DNA of 64,000 nucleotides from Solibacillus palustris (GCF_022549215.1 NZ_JAKZFC010000009.1:62001-126000); one strand, 5' to 3'. Positions 43,911-53,095 are shown, counted from the first letter of the stretch. Notes: a model not told the origin generated them from the sequence alone. Numbers and translations: made by a program.

Positions 43911-43950
43911 AACTTTCGTATCTTATTTTCTAGATGCGAAAGTTTTTTTG
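43911..43950 (+). terminator. Riboswitch-controlled terminator
   Basis: AACTTTCG (43911-43918) paired with CGAAAGTT (43937-43944), then TTTTTG. It is the expression platform of the S-box; the antiterminator would use the 5' arm. Confidence 0.9.
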
Positions 43951-44001
43951 TTGTCTCAAAAAGGCTTCGTATCAAGCATTATAGTAAAGGTGGGTTTTAA
44001 A

Positions 44002-45027
44002 ATGATTGAATTTTCAAAAATATCAAAAGTATTTAAAACGAAAGATCGAGAAGTTCATGCTGTACGCGATGTCAATTTAACCATTGACCAAGGTGATATT
44101 TTTGGGATTATCGGTTTTAGTGGAGCTGGTAAAAGTACATTGTTACGCCTGGTGAATTTACTTGAAGCGCCTTCAACTGGCACCGTAAAAATTCAAGGAA
44201 CCGATTTAGCAACACTATCTCAAAAAGACTTACGACAATTACGTCGTCGCATTGGGATGATCTTTCAAAATTTCAACTTAATGACGTCAAGAACGGTTGC
44301 CGGTAATATCAGCTATCCGCTGAAGTTAGCGGGCACACCAAAAGCAGAAATCGACCGTCGCACAGCCGAGCTTTTAAGGTTTGTTGGCTTATCTGAAAAA
44401 GCACGTGACTATCCTGAACAACTATCCGGTGGGCAAAAGCAGCGTGTTGGCATTGCTCGTGCGCTTGCAACAAATCCAGATATTCTAATCTGTGATGAAG
44501 CAACCTCAGCACTTGACCCAGAGACAACTGCTGATATTTTAAAGCTATTAAAAAGAGTAAATGAAGAATTCGGCATTACGGTTTTATTAATTACGCATGA
44601 AATGAACGTCATTCAATCCATTTGTAATCGAGTAGCCGTAATGGAGCAAGGACAAGTTATCGAACAAGGCGATGTTTACGATGTCTTTACGCAACCGCAG
44701 CATCCAACAACGCAGCGCTTTATTCAGTCGGTGCATCAGGACATTCCTTCTGAGCAAATTTTAAAAGAGTGGCAAAAATCAGGAGGACAGCATTTATACC
44801 GAGTATTGTTTAAAGGCTCGCTCACGCATAATCCTCTACTATCCGAAATTACGCAAAAACATCAAGTACCATTCAACATTATTTATGGTTCGGTACGCGA
44901 GTTACAAAATAAATTATTCGGTAACTTACTCATTTCGTTCCAAGGAAATGATGTTCAAGTTAATAAAGTAATCGACGAACTTTCACAGCAAGTTGAAATA
45001 GAGGAGGTACAATTACATGAAAGTTGA
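44002..45027 (+). CDS. metN: Methionine ABC transporter ATP-binding protein
   Basis: A 341-residue ATPase of the methionine importer MetNPQ. Walker A GFSGAGKS, Q-loop, signature LSGGQKQR, Walker B ILICDEATSALD, then a C-terminal NIL/ACT-like domain (about 250-341) that senses methionine in the family. ATG 44002 follows AAAGGTGG by 8 nt. The frame is open upstream through the riboswitch, but that part is non-coding. First gene of an S-box operon. Confidence 0.96.
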   Translation: MIEFSKISKVFKTKDREVHAVRDVNLTIDQGDIFGIIGFSGAGKSTLLRLVNLLEAPSTGTVKIQGTDLATLSQKDLRQLRRRIGMIFQNFNLMTSRTVAGNISYPLKLAGTPKAEIDRRTAELLRFVGLSEKARDYPEQLSGGQKQRVGIARALATNPDILICDEATSALDPETTADILKLLKRVNEEFGITVLLITHEMNVIQSICNRVAVMEQGQVIEQGDVYDVFTQPQHPTTQRFIQSVHQDIPSEQILKEWQKSGGQHLYRVLFKGSLTHNPLLSEITQKHQVPFNIIYGSVRELQNKLFGNLLISFQGNDVQVNKVIDELSQQVEIEEVQLHES

Positions 45028-45679
45028 TTGGAGTACATTTTGGCCGAGAATTATTGAAGCAACAGGCGAAACGCTTTATATGGTTATTCTAACGCTTGGT
45101 TTCGGCTCAATCCTTGGTATATCTATAGGAATACTTTTATTCGTAACACGAGAAAATAATATTTTAGAAAGTAAGCTAACGTTCAACTTACTCAATCTAT
45201 TAATCAATATAGTGCGACCAATTCCATTTTTAATTTTCTTGGTAGCCATTTCCCCACTTACACGTATTGTAATGGGTACTACGATTGGTACAAGCGCGGC
45301 CGTTTTTCCAATGACCATTGCCGCTGCATTTGGAATTGCACGTATTGTAGAAACGAATTTAATTAGCATTGATCCAGGCGTAATTGAAGCAGCAAAAGCA
45401 ATGGGTGCTAGCCCACTGCAAATTATCTTTACGGTATTAATACCAGAAGCATTAGGCCCACTAATTTTAGGGTTAACATTTGTCACAATTAGTTTAATCG
45501 ATTTCTCAGCTATTGCAGGTACAGTTGGCGGCGGTGGGTTAGGTCATATCGCCATAACTTATGGCTATCAACGATTTGATGGTAGCGTCATGATAGTCAC
45601 AGTTGTGATATTAATTGTTTTAGTTCAACTCGCTCAATGGCTTGGCAATACTTTAGCAAAAAAAATCTTAAGACGATAG
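45017..45679 (+). CDS. metP: Methionine ABC transporter permease
   Basis: A 220-residue MetI/MetP-type permease with about five helices and the EAA-loop EAAKAMGASPLQIIFTVLIPEALG. It overlaps the end of metN by 11 nt with GAGGAGG inside metN, so translation is coupled. It forms the membrane channel for methionine (and probably methionine sulfoxide). Confidence 0.95.
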   Translation: MKVDWSTFWPRIIEATGETLYMVILTLGFGSILGISIGILLFVTRENNILESKLTFNLLNLLINIVRPIPFLIFLVAISPLTRIVMGTTIGTSAAVFPMTIAAAFGIARIVETNLISIDPGVIEAAKAMGASPLQIIFTVLIPEALGPLILGLTFVTISLIDFSAIAGTVGGGGLGHIAITYGYQRFDGSVMIVTVVILIVLVQLAQWLGNTLAKKILRR

Positions 45680-45692
45680 GAGTTCAAAACTT

Positions 45693-46544
45693 ATGAAAAA
45701 AATCTTATTAACAGCTGTTACAGCTTTATCAGCCTTTACTTTAGCAGCTTGCGGTGACGACAACGAGGTAGTAAAAATCGGGGTAAACGGTGCGGATGGT
45801 GCACAATGGCCCATTTTAGAAGAGAAATTAGAAAAAGAAGGCATCGAAATCGAGCTTGTAGAGTTCGCTGATTACACATTACCAAACAACGCATTAGCAC
45901 AAGGTGAAGTTGATTTAAATGCATTCCAACATATTTCATTCCTTGCAAGCTATGTTAACGAAAGTGGCAATGAATTAATTCCGCTTGGCTCTACAGTATT
46001 TGCGCCGCTTGGTTTATATTCTGAAAAAATTACAGACATTAACGAAATCAAAGAAGGCGACAAAATTGCCATTCCAGATGATCCATCAAACCAAGCACGT
46101 GCATTACGCTTACTTGAGTCAGCAGGCTTCATTGAATTAGCTGAGGACTTTGGATTATTCGGTGATCCCACTAAAATTACAGCAAATAAATTAAATTTAG
46201 ACATTATCCCAATGACAGCACAGCAAACACCTCAAGTATTACCTGACGTGGTAGCCGCAGTTATTAATAACGGTATTGCTGGTCAAGCAGGCTTAAATCC
46301 AGGTGAGGATCCTATCTACCGCGAATTAGCTGAGGATGAAAGTGTCTATCCATATGTCAACATCATTGCTGCTCGTGCAGAAGATAAAGACAATGAAGTG
46401 TACCAAAAAATTATCGAGCTTTACCATACAGAAGAAATTGAAAAAGCCATTAAAGATGATACAAATGGCGGTCAATTAATGACAATCTTAACGGACGAAG
46501 ATCTACAAACAACTTTCGAAGACTTAAAGGTACAATCGAAATAA
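45693..46544 (+). CDS. metQ: Methionine-binding lipoprotein
   Basis: A 283-residue substrate-binding lipoprotein of the NlpA/MetQ family. Signal peptide with lipobox LAAC (Cys20), then VKIGVNGADGAQWPILEEKL, NALAQGEVDLNAFQHISFL and IAIPDDPSNQARALRLL, all family hallmarks. It lies 13 nt after the permease. It delivers methionine to MetNP. Confidence 0.95.
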   Translation: MKKILLTAVTALSAFTLAACGDDNEVVKIGVNGADGAQWPILEEKLEKEGIEIELVEFADYTLPNNALAQGEVDLNAFQHISFLASYVNESGNELIPLGSTVFAPLGLYSEKITDINEIKEGDKIAIPDDPSNQARALRLLESAGFIELAEDFGLFGDPTKITANKLNLDIIPMTAQQTPQVLPDVVAAVINNGIAGQAGLNPGEDPIYRELAEDESVYPYVNIIAARAEDKDNEVYQKIIELYHTEEIEKAIKDDTNGGQLMTILTDEDLQTTFEDLKVQSK

Positions 46545-46559
46545 GAAGGGGGTATTTCC

Positions 46560-47762
46560 ATGACAGTTACAGTTGATAACGAAACAATTATTGCAAAATC
46601 AGTACAAAAAAATAGCGAAAAATATATTTCTACAAGTAAGGCCATTCACGCGAATCCGGAAATCGGAAACAAAGAAGTGTTTGCAAGCGCACAGCTTGTA
46701 GCACTTCTAGAAGAAGCCAACTTTGATGTAACAACGGCGGTTGCTGGTCATGAAACTTCTTTTTACGCACAAAAAGATAGCGGCAAGCCTGGTCCGACAA
46801 TTGCTTATTTAGCGGAATATGACGCTTTACCTGGTTTAGGTCATGCTTGCGGTCATAATATTATCGGTGTGACAAGTGTAGCTGCTGCAATCGCATTAGC
46901 CGATACACTATCTATTACTGGTGGTAAGGTGATCGTACTTGGTACACCTGCAGAAGAAGGCGGTCCAAATGGGAGTGCTAAAGGCAGCTTTGTACGTCAC
47001 GGTTACTTAAAGGATGTTGATTTAGCATTCATGCTACACCCTTCTGGAAAAACAGGTGTGACAAATGAATCGCTAGCCGTTGATCCTCTTGATTTTCATT
47101 TTTACGGACAAGCCGCGCATGCATCAGCTTCACCCGAAGAGGGAATTAATGCACTAGATGCCGTTATTCAATTATTTAACGGCATTAACGCACTACGCCA
47201 GCATGTGCCATCTGATGTGCGCATTCATGGTATTATTACGCATGGTGGTGACGCACCGAATATCGTACCAGAATATGCATCAGCTCGCTTTTACATTCGT
47301 GCATCATCATGGCCGAAAACAGAAGAAGTTTCAAATAAAACACGAAAAATTGCTGAAGGTGCGGCACTTGCAACTGGGGCTACAGTGAAAATCGAACGCT
47401 TCCAAAACGAAGTAAAAGACCTTGTTGTCAACGAAGTAACGGATCGTATTTTAGCCGAAAAGCTAGGAGCACTTGGAGAAGATGTTCACCCACGCGGTCA
47501 CCGTTCTCCAGGCTCAACAGATGCTGGAAATATTAGCTATGAAGTCCCTACTTCTCACGGCTATATTAAAATTGGACCAAATGATTTAATCGCACATACA
47601 AATGAATTCCGTGAAGCAGCAAATTCAAAGCATGGTTACCAGGCACTTATTACAGGTGCCATTGCTCTTGCTCAAACTGGCTATACATTTTTACAAAACC
47701 CTTCACTTATAGATGAAGCAAAGGTTGCACATCAGCAAGCACTAGAACAAAAAAATGCATAA
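46560..47762 (+). CDS. M20 family metallopeptidase (amidohydrolase) in the met operon
   Basis: A 400-residue M20D-type zinc amidohydrolase. Metal-ligand regions are GHACGHNIIG, the catalytic/ligand EEGGPNGSAKG and a later HRSPGSTDAGNISYEVP; a dimerisation domain lies about 185-300. It begins 15 nt after metQ with GAAGGGGG, so it is under S-box control. This suggests it frees methionine from an N-acyl derivative or dipeptide taken up by the cell, but the substrate is inferred from context only. A second M20 gene lies at 59.75 kb. Confidence 0.88.
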   Translation: MTVTVDNETIIAKSVQKNSEKYISTSKAIHANPEIGNKEVFASAQLVALLEEANFDVTTAVAGHETSFYAQKDSGKPGPTIAYLAEYDALPGLGHACGHNIIGVTSVAAAIALADTLSITGGKVIVLGTPAEEGGPNGSAKGSFVRHGYLKDVDLAFMLHPSGKTGVTNESLAVDPLDFHFYGQAAHASASPEEGINALDAVIQLFNGINALRQHVPSDVRIHGIITHGGDAPNIVPEYASARFYIRASSWPKTEEVSNKTRKIAEGAALATGATVKIERFQNEVKDLVVNEVTDRILAEKLGALGEDVHPRGHRSPGSTDAGNISYEVPTSHGYIKIGPNDLIAHTNEFREAANSKHGYQALITGAIALAQTGYTFLQNPSLIDEAKVAHQQALEQKNA

Positions 47763-47765
47763 CTA

Positions 47766-47808
47766 AAAAACATCAACTCGCAGGAAAATAGCGCGAGTTG
47801 ATGTTTTT
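47766..47808. terminator. Terminator of the met operon
   Basis: AAAACATCAACTCGC paired with GCGAGTTGATGTTTT, then TCAT; strong stem right after the operon. Confidence 0.88.
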
Positions 47809-47868
47809 CATATGTGGATTCTTTTGAAGACATTGTCCCAAAATTACGTATCGGGCGGTGTCCTCCTC

Positions 47869-49425
47869 TTATAAATAACGACGCGCACCTGAGTAATTCT
47901 TTTTATACGCACCTTGATTCATTGATTCAATTTTCACTTTAGAAGCATAGTGTGGGGCATGCAGCATTTTTCCATCCCCAACATAGAGCCCTACATGATA
48001 TACCTCCCCTTTTCCTCCGTTATAAGCGAAAAATACGAGGTCGCCTGGCTTTAAATCTTTCTTTGCTACAGCTTTTCCTCCCGTTGCCTGATAAAACGAA
48101 TCACGCGGAATCATAATACCATGTGTTCGGAACACACCATATAAAATACCCGAGCAATCATAACCCCAAGAGGACGTACCTGCCCACAAGTATGGTAAAT
48201 CTAAAAAACGCTTTGCTTCTTTAATAATCGTATCGGCAGTTGGTTTTGCAATATCACTATACTTTTGATATGACTTGGCATCACTTTTCTTTAAGAGCTT
48301 AATGCCGTCACTTGGCGTTTCTACATAGTAATATGTATTATCTTCTTCTATTACAGGTAATATTGTGGCATAACTAATTTCTAAAAACTTCTTTTTCGTA
48401 TCTTCATCTAATAACATCGTTTTCTTTGCAGTAATGATCGCCTTTGAGCAGTCATCATAATTTTTTGTCGTTGCAACAACATGCGTTACTGGAACCCAAC
48501 CTGGATAACCCGCCTTTAAATACGGTACATATTGGTCTTTTGCAGCAATACGTTGCCACTTTCCTTTAGTTTCTAATAGCGACACTTCATCGCCATATAA
48601 AGCTTGTGTATCGGTTTTTCCTACTAACCATTTCTTTTGTGCCAATGATAATGAAGAAATCCACTTTTGCATTTCTACTGGATTTTTCGTTGAAGGATAG
48701 TCGACTTCACGCGCTTGATTCGATTGGTGCCATAAGTTTGTTACGGCCACATCGACTACATAACGCTTCTTACCAGTATCTATGGCACAGCTTTCATATA
48801 CAGGCTGTTCCGGTTCGGTTATACGTATAGAAGGTTCAATAATTCGGGCTAAATACGAAGCAAACTGTCCACGTGTCATCATTGCATTTGGTTTAAATTT
48901 TTCATTTTTTGCCGGAATGATAATTTGATTGGCAATGAAGGCTTGCACAGCATTATAAGCATTATGATTTTTTGGGATATCCGCATAAGCTTGTGATGCT
49001 TCCCCAGTTAATCCATAAACTTGTGTTAAAAGTTTTACCGCTTGCGCACGTGTTACCTTGACATCTGGATTAAACTTTCCATCATAACCTACCATAATGC
49101 GGGCATTAAAAATTGCAGCAATTACTGGCATTCTTTCATCATTTGCAGCAATATCTGAATAGGTAGGAATATTATTGAACTCTGGTTCTAACTGTAATGT
49201 ATGCATTAAAATTTCAGCCATTTCATACCGTGTAATTGGATCATTTGCTCGAAAGGCTTTATTTGGTGTCAAAGTTATTCCACCATAATCACTCAATACC
49301 ATTAATTCTTCACTTAATTTCGAATTGTCCGGAACATCTATAAAAACTTGCGCCTGGCTAATTGTAACGGCACTTGTAAGTACGATAGTGATTACAAGCA
49401 TTTGCAAAACTATTTTTTTAATCAT
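47869..49425 (-). CDS. SLH-domain cell-wall endopeptidase (NlpC/P60)
   Basis: A 518-residue secreted wall protein. Signal peptide 1-25, three S-layer homology domains (about 28-85, 86-145 and 146-200) for attachment to pyruvylated secondary wall polymer, a central SH3b-like region with GKWQRIAAKDQYVPYLKAGYPGWVPV (about 215-375), and a C-terminal NlpC/P60 domain. The catalytic Cys is C424 (YDCSG) and the histidines are H477 (VYHVGLYVG) and H489/H492. It should cleave gamma-D-Glu-diaminoacid bonds in peptidoglycan. Transcribed alone; only a weak AGAGAG site. Confidence 0.93.
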   Translation of the reverse strand: MIKKIVLQMLVITIVLTSAVTISQAQVFIDVPDNSKLSEELMVLSDYGGITLTPNKAFRANDPITRYEMAEILMHTLQLEPEFNNIPTYSDIAANDERMPVIAAIFNARIMVGYDGKFNPDVKVTRAQAVKLLTQVYGLTGEASQAYADIPKNHNAYNAVQAFIANQIIIPAKNEKFKPNAMMTRGQFASYLARIIEPSIRITEPEQPVYESCAIDTGKKRYVVDVAVTNLWHQSNQAREVDYPSTKNPVEMQKWISSLSLAQKKWLVGKTDTQALYGDEVSLLETKGKWQRIAAKDQYVPYLKAGYPGWVPVTHVVATTKNYDDCSKAIITAKKTMLLDEDTKKKFLEISYATILPVIEEDNTYYYVETPSDGIKLLKKSDAKSYQKYSDIAKPTADTIIKEAKRFLDLPYLWAGTSSWGYDCSGILYGVFRTHGIMIPRDSFYQATGGKAVAKKDLKPGDLVFFAYNGGKGEVYHVGLYVGDGKMLHAPHYASKVKIESMNQGAYKKNYSGARRYL

Positions 49426-49677
49426 CTCTCTACCCCGATCTCTTTTTCGACAACATTTCTTAATAATCTTTCTATAACCCTATTAAATATATACCCTTCA
49501 ACTATAAATTTATAGCATAATTGTTAATTTATTCATATTTAATAATTTTTTTGAATATATATCTTATTTTATGTCAAAAAACATTTTTTCACGTGAAACA
49601 AATTACGACATATTGAGCTATGAATCGCTTTTCAAGTGAATGGATTTTTAAGCTAATAAAAAAAGGATGTAAAAAAA
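49426..49677. other. Upstream region of the SLH-NlpC/P60 gene
   Basis: AT-rich, with TTTTTTCACGTGAAACA as the only symmetric element noticed. It probably contains the minus-strand promoter; no gene is supported. Confidence 0.4.
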
Positions 49678-49702
49678 GAGATCCCTAAATTGTGGGAACT
49701 CC
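49678..49702 (-). terminator. Terminator of the amphipathic peptide transcript
   Basis: GAGTTCCC pairs with GGGATCTC (one mismatch), followed by seven T residues on the minus strand. Confidence 0.75.
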
Positions 49703-49759
49703 TTTAAGTATTTTAAAGTTAATACGCACTCCATCCGCACAAGCCCTCGCCTCCTCTCT

Positions 49760-49831
49760 CTATAACATAAACGAAGCTATCTTAATAAAAGACGAAATGC
49801 TCTTCATAATTTTACCCAGCAATCCTTTCAT
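49760..49831 (-). CDS. Candidate 23-residue cationic amphipathic peptide
   Basis: A 23-codon ORF beginning MKGLLGKIMKSISS, with ATG at 49831 and GGTGA 8 nt upstream. Lysines at 2, 7, 10 and 17 and serines fall on one face, while Leu, Ile, Met and Phe fall on the other if drawn as a helix; there is no acidic residue. The composition recalls phenol-soluble modulins, leaderless bacteriocins or type I toxin peptides. A terminator lies before it (after the gene ending at 49896) and another after it, so it may be its own small transcript. No homologue is recognised. Confidence 0.5.
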   Translation of the reverse strand: MKGLLGKIMKSISSFIKIASFML

Positions 49832-49874
49832 GAGCGATTTCACCCAACCTATGCTTTAAAAAGTTCGTTACATA

Positions 49875-49906
49875 GAAAAAAGCCTAGCATATTCGCTAAG
49901 CTTTCA
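49875..49906 (-). terminator. Terminator of the 118-residue unknown gene
   Basis: AAAGCTTAGC with GCTAGGCTTT on the minus strand (one G-U), followed by TTTTTTC; the stem overlaps the stop codon. Confidence 0.85.
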
Positions 49907-50252
49907 TATGAAGAAATTCAATTGATTTACAGTATTTTTTTAAGATGTCTAATACATCGTTTAATTTCGTTAATTCATCTTTTTCCACCATAAACGCATT
50001 TTCGTCATGCTGTGCGACGTATGAGCTACTTAAAAACTCTTCGTTTTCTTTTGTAATAAAACGCACATAACCGAATGTCATACCTGATTCTTTGTATTCC
50101 ACACGTAATATATCACTGTATGCAAGTGTTTTCGTGCGTGGCTTTGCTTTTTGGATGAACAAAAATTTCTCACCCGCATAATCGATTGTTACTTCAGATT
50201 TATCAAATTGCACTTTATAGCCGCCAAACAATCTAAAGCTGAATATATTCAT
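49896..50252 (-). CDS. Conserved hypothetical protein (PH-like)
   Basis: A 118-residue soluble protein, mostly beta with a C-terminal helix: NIFSFRLFGGYKVQFDKSEVTIDYAGEKFLFIQ, TKTLAYSDILRVEYKESGMTFGYVRFITKENEEFL. The alternation of strands and the final helix resemble a small PH-like domain, but I cannot assign a family. ATG 50252 has GGAG 8 nt upstream; the ATG two codons earlier is too close to it. It stands alone between the PadR operon and the peptide gene. Confidence 0.65.
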   Translation of the reverse strand: MNIFSFRLFGGYKVQFDKSEVTIDYAGEKFLFIQKAKPRTKTLAYSDILRVEYKESGMTFGYVRFITKENEEFLSSSYVAQHDENAFMVEKDELTKLNDVLDILKKYCKSIEFLHMKA

Positions 50253-50331
50253 TGTCATTACTCCATTTCTAACATCATTAGCTTTATTATACGGATTTTA
50301 CAAATGGAATTCTAATTTCTACAATACTTAT

Positions 50332-51378
50332 TTACTGCGCTACCAATTCTTCTACGCTAATTTTTCCGTTACTTGTTTTTAATTGAATGGTATGTTCTTT
50401 TGTTCCGTGCTCATAGCGCGACATTTTCTCACTATAGATTGTCACATCACCGGAATGGGTGCTCCCCTCAATCGCAACATTTTCTAATTTTTCCGCTGTC
50501 GCTAACATAATACGGCCATTATCCGTTCTAAATTGTAAAGGATACTTCACTGTAGCAAACTCCGCCTCAATACGACCATTGTATGAACGCGCTTGAACTT
50601 GTGCTTCCACATTTTTCACGACAATACGCCCATTATACGATTCAACATCATACTGCTGACCTTTACTATTTTCCATTTCAATTCGACCATTTTGCGAAAT
50701 TGCCTTCACCTGCTGTACAACTGTGTTTTCTAAAATGATACGTCCATTACTTGTCCGTGCTTCTAATATCGAACCTTCAATCGTATTAGTCATTATCCGT
50801 CCATTATCAGCATGCAGCTCAAATTGTTTTGCAAACACATCTGCTATTTTAATTGCGCCGTTATGATTCGTAATGCTAATTTGCTCATATTGCTTCTTTG
50901 GTAAATACACAATAACATTCGCTGGTCCCACCGAGCCTACAATTGTAATGAACCAAAAACGACGTACTTTATCCTGTCGAGTTGCCTTTACGACAAGTGT
51001 ACCGTCTTCTATTGTCATTATAGCAGTTGTTAAATCGTCTTTATCCTTCGTTTCGATCCTAGCTTCATTTGCGTCCGTTGCGACAATCGATATTGTAACG
51101 TTATTAATATCCATTTTTACATTACTATATGGGATATGCGCGTCATTTTTATGAAGCGAAACGGCTTGTACAAAATCTTCTTCGTCATATGAAGCAAGTA
51201 GTTCATTTGCTAACTCATCCATGTTGCCAAATGATTCAATGATTTCTTCGATTGTTTTTCCCTCTGCTCGCCCGTTTTCGAAGTATTCCTCAAAATCACG
51301 GCGAATATCTGCAAGCTCTTGTGAATTGATTTTTTGTAAATGACCTTCAAGTAAATCTAAAAATTGTTGTTCATTCAT
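50332..51378 (-). CDS. DUF1700/DUF4097 beta-helix protein
   Basis: A 348-residue protein. The N-terminal ~70 residues match DUF1700 (MNEQQFLDLLEGHLQKINSQELADIRRDFEEYFENGRAEGKTIEEII). The rest is a DUF4097-like beta-solenoid with at least six turns of about 20 residues, each containing SxNGRI or DNGRI. No membrane segment is evident. It starts 2 nt after the PadR gene; PadR-DUF1700-DUF4097 operons are common in Firmicutes. The role is unknown; the solenoid may be a scaffold or binding surface. Confidence 0.82.
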   Translation of the reverse strand: MNEQQFLDLLEGHLQKINSQELADIRRDFEEYFENGRAEGKTIEEIIESFGNMDELANELLASYDEEDFVQAVSLHKNDAHIPYSNVKMDINNVTISIVATDANEARIETKDKDDLTTAIMTIEDGTLVVKATRQDKVRRFWFITIVGSVGPANVIVYLPKKQYEQISITNHNGAIKIADVFAKQFELHADNGRIMTNTIEGSILEARTSNGRIILENTVVQQVKAISQNGRIEMENSKGQQYDVESYNGRIVVKNVEAQVQARSYNGRIEAEFATVKYPLQFRTDNGRIMLATAEKLENVAIEGSTHSGDVTIYSEKMSRYEHGTKEHTIQLKTSNGKISVEELVAQ

Positions 51379-51380
51379 TT

Positions 51381-51695
51381 TTAATTACTCCCTTGAATTA
51401 ATGTATTTACTCCTGCAATAAAGCTATCCCACTCTTTTCTCAAGCTGTTTAACTGTGCAATACCTTGCTCTGTAATTTGATAATATTTGCGCGGCGGTCC
51501 TTCTGTTGATTCCATTAAATACGTTGTAAATAAGCCTTCATTTGTGAGCCTTCGCAATAATGGATAAACTGCCCCTTCAGAAATTTCGATTTGAGAAGAG
51601 ATGGCTTGAACAAGTTCATAGCCATACATATCTTTCTTTTCTAAAAGCGCTAATACACATAAATTCAGCACACCTTTTTTAAATTGAGGATTCAT
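51381..51695 (-). CDS. PadR family transcriptional regulator
   Basis: A 104-residue PadR winged-helix repressor: [50 protein letters not shown] and [13 protein letters not shown] are the standard family blocks. It lacks a long C-terminal dimer domain, so it belongs to the short PadR-s2 group. It controls, and is co-transcribed with, the DUF1700/DUF4097 gene. A CACTATT..AATAGTG inverted repeat 11 nt upstream of its start may be its own operator. Confidence 0.92.
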   Translation of the reverse strand: MNPQFKKGVLNLCVLALLEKKDMYGYELVQAISSQIEISEGAVYPLLRRLTNEGLFTTYLMESTEGPPRKYYQITEQGIAQLNSLRKEWDSFIAGVNTLIQGSN

Positions 51696-51705
51696 TTCTT
51701 CACCT

Positions 51706-51730
51706 CACTATTATTCTATAAACAATAGTG
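51706..51730. promoter_or_regulatory. Possible PadR operator
   Basis: Inverted repeat CACTATT (51706-51712) and AATAGTG (51724-51730) with 11-nt spacing directly before padR. TATAGA inside it could be the -10 on the minus strand. Suggested by symmetry and position only. Confidence 0.45.
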
Positions 51731-51875
51731 TATCAAACGGTACTATTCATTGCAAGGTACTAAGTAAAAAATAATTACATAAAATTTACAACTATTCGTG
51801 CAATAAATATAGACTCTCGATTACTTTGTTTCAAAATGGGCAAAACTTAACAATAGCTTAGAGGGGGATTTTTAT

Positions 51876-53087
51876 ATGTACTTACACAACGGAAAGCTCT
51901 ATTGGCCTACAACCTTAGTAAAGCCAAATCATACAAACCCGCATATAAAAGCACATTATGACGTCATTATTATCGGTGCAGGTATGAGTGGGCTGCTTAC
52001 AGCAAAAGCACTTTTTGATGAAGGCTTACAGGTTGCTATTTTAGAGCGTAACGAAATCGCCTCAGGCAGCACTTCTGCAAACACAGGGCTGCTGCAATAT
52101 TCCAATGACATCATGCTACACGAATTAGCAAAACTATTAGGGGAACACGATGCTGTACGCTTTTATCATTTATGTTATGCAGCACTAAAAAAGATTGAGG
52201 AAATTGCCGCTACCTTACCTGACAAAGCAGAATTCATTCGCCGTCCAAGCATTTGCTTTGCAAGTAAAAAAGATGATGTGAAAAAGCTTAGAGCTGAATT
52301 TGAAATACTCATTCGGAATGGTTTCCCTGTAGAGTTTTGGAATGAAATTATCGTAAAACACCGCCTATTATTTGAGGCCCCAGCTGCACTCTATACAATG
52401 AATGACGCGGAAATTAACCCGTTTAAATTTGTTGTCTCATTAGCCGAGCAACTAAAGGCAAGTGGTGTGCATATTTTTGAGCATACATTTGGCAATATTA
52501 TTGAGGGAGAGGGGACACATATTACGGTTAAAACGATGCATGGCAATTTTAAAGCAACTCGCATTGTTTATACAACCGGCTATGATCGGCTACCCTATGG
52601 CAAAATAAAGGGCGCGGACATAAACCGCTCCTATGCAATTGTAACCGAGGAAAACCCACACTTTGAAGGATGGTACGAGCAGGCACTTATTTGGGAAACT
52701 GCGCGCCCTTATTTATATTTACGTACAACGGTTGACCATCGTGTGATCATTGGTGGGCTTGATGAAAATAGAGCAAAGCCTGCAAAGGGCGAAGAAAAAA
52801 TTGAGGCCATGGCGCGAAAATTGCTCGAAAAATTGCATGAACTCATCCCAAACGAACAATTCCATGCGCCGTATAGCTACTGTGCCTCTTTTGGAGAATC
52901 CTATGATAATCTTCCATTCATTGGCCAGCATCCCCAAGAAAAAAACCACTATTATTTACTGGGCTATGGGGGTAATGGGACTGTGTATAGCATGCTTGGT
53001 GCAGAAATACTCGCAGATTTAATCATGGAACGTAAAAATGATGATGCTCGTCTCGTTACATTAAATCGTAAATATGGTTTACAGTAA
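51876..53087 (+). CDS. FAD-dependent oxidoreductase (DAO family)
   Basis: A 403-residue flavoenzyme of the D-amino-acid oxidase/glycine oxidase superfamily. The dinucleotide motif VIIIGAGMSGLLTAKALFDEG (about 29-50) is followed by ERNEIASGSTSANTGLLQY, the conserved substrate-domain strands and a C-terminal GYGGNGTVYSMLGAEILADL near 370 that completes the FAD site. It likely oxidises an amine or amino acid; the substrate is unknown. Monocistronic, with AGAGGGGG before the ATG. Repeat A copy 3 follows it directly. Confidence 0.86.
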   Translation: MYLHNGKLYWPTTLVKPNHTNPHIKAHYDVIIIGAGMSGLLTAKALFDEGLQVAILERNEIASGSTSANTGLLQYSNDIMLHELAKLLGEHDAVRFYHLCYAALKKIEEIAATLPDKAEFIRRPSICFASKKDDVKKLRAEFEILIRNGFPVEFWNEIIVKHRLLFEAPAALYTMNDAEINPFKFVVSLAEQLKASGVHIFEHTFGNIIEGEGTHITVKTMHGNFKATRIVYTTGYDRLPYGKIKGADINRSYAIVTEENPHFEGWYEQALIWETARPYLYLRTTVDHRVIIGGLDENRAKPAKGEEKIEAMARKLLEKLHELIPNEQFHAPYSYCASFGESYDNLPFIGQHPQEKNHYYLLGYGGNGTVYSMLGAEILADLIMERKNDDARLVTLNRKYGLQ

Positions 53088-53095
53088 GCAAACAG

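Noticed and set aside
43758-44001. In-frame N-terminal extension of metN
   Set aside because: This stretch is the SAM-I riboswitch and its terminator, so it is RNA, not protein; metN starts at 44002 with its own ribosome site.
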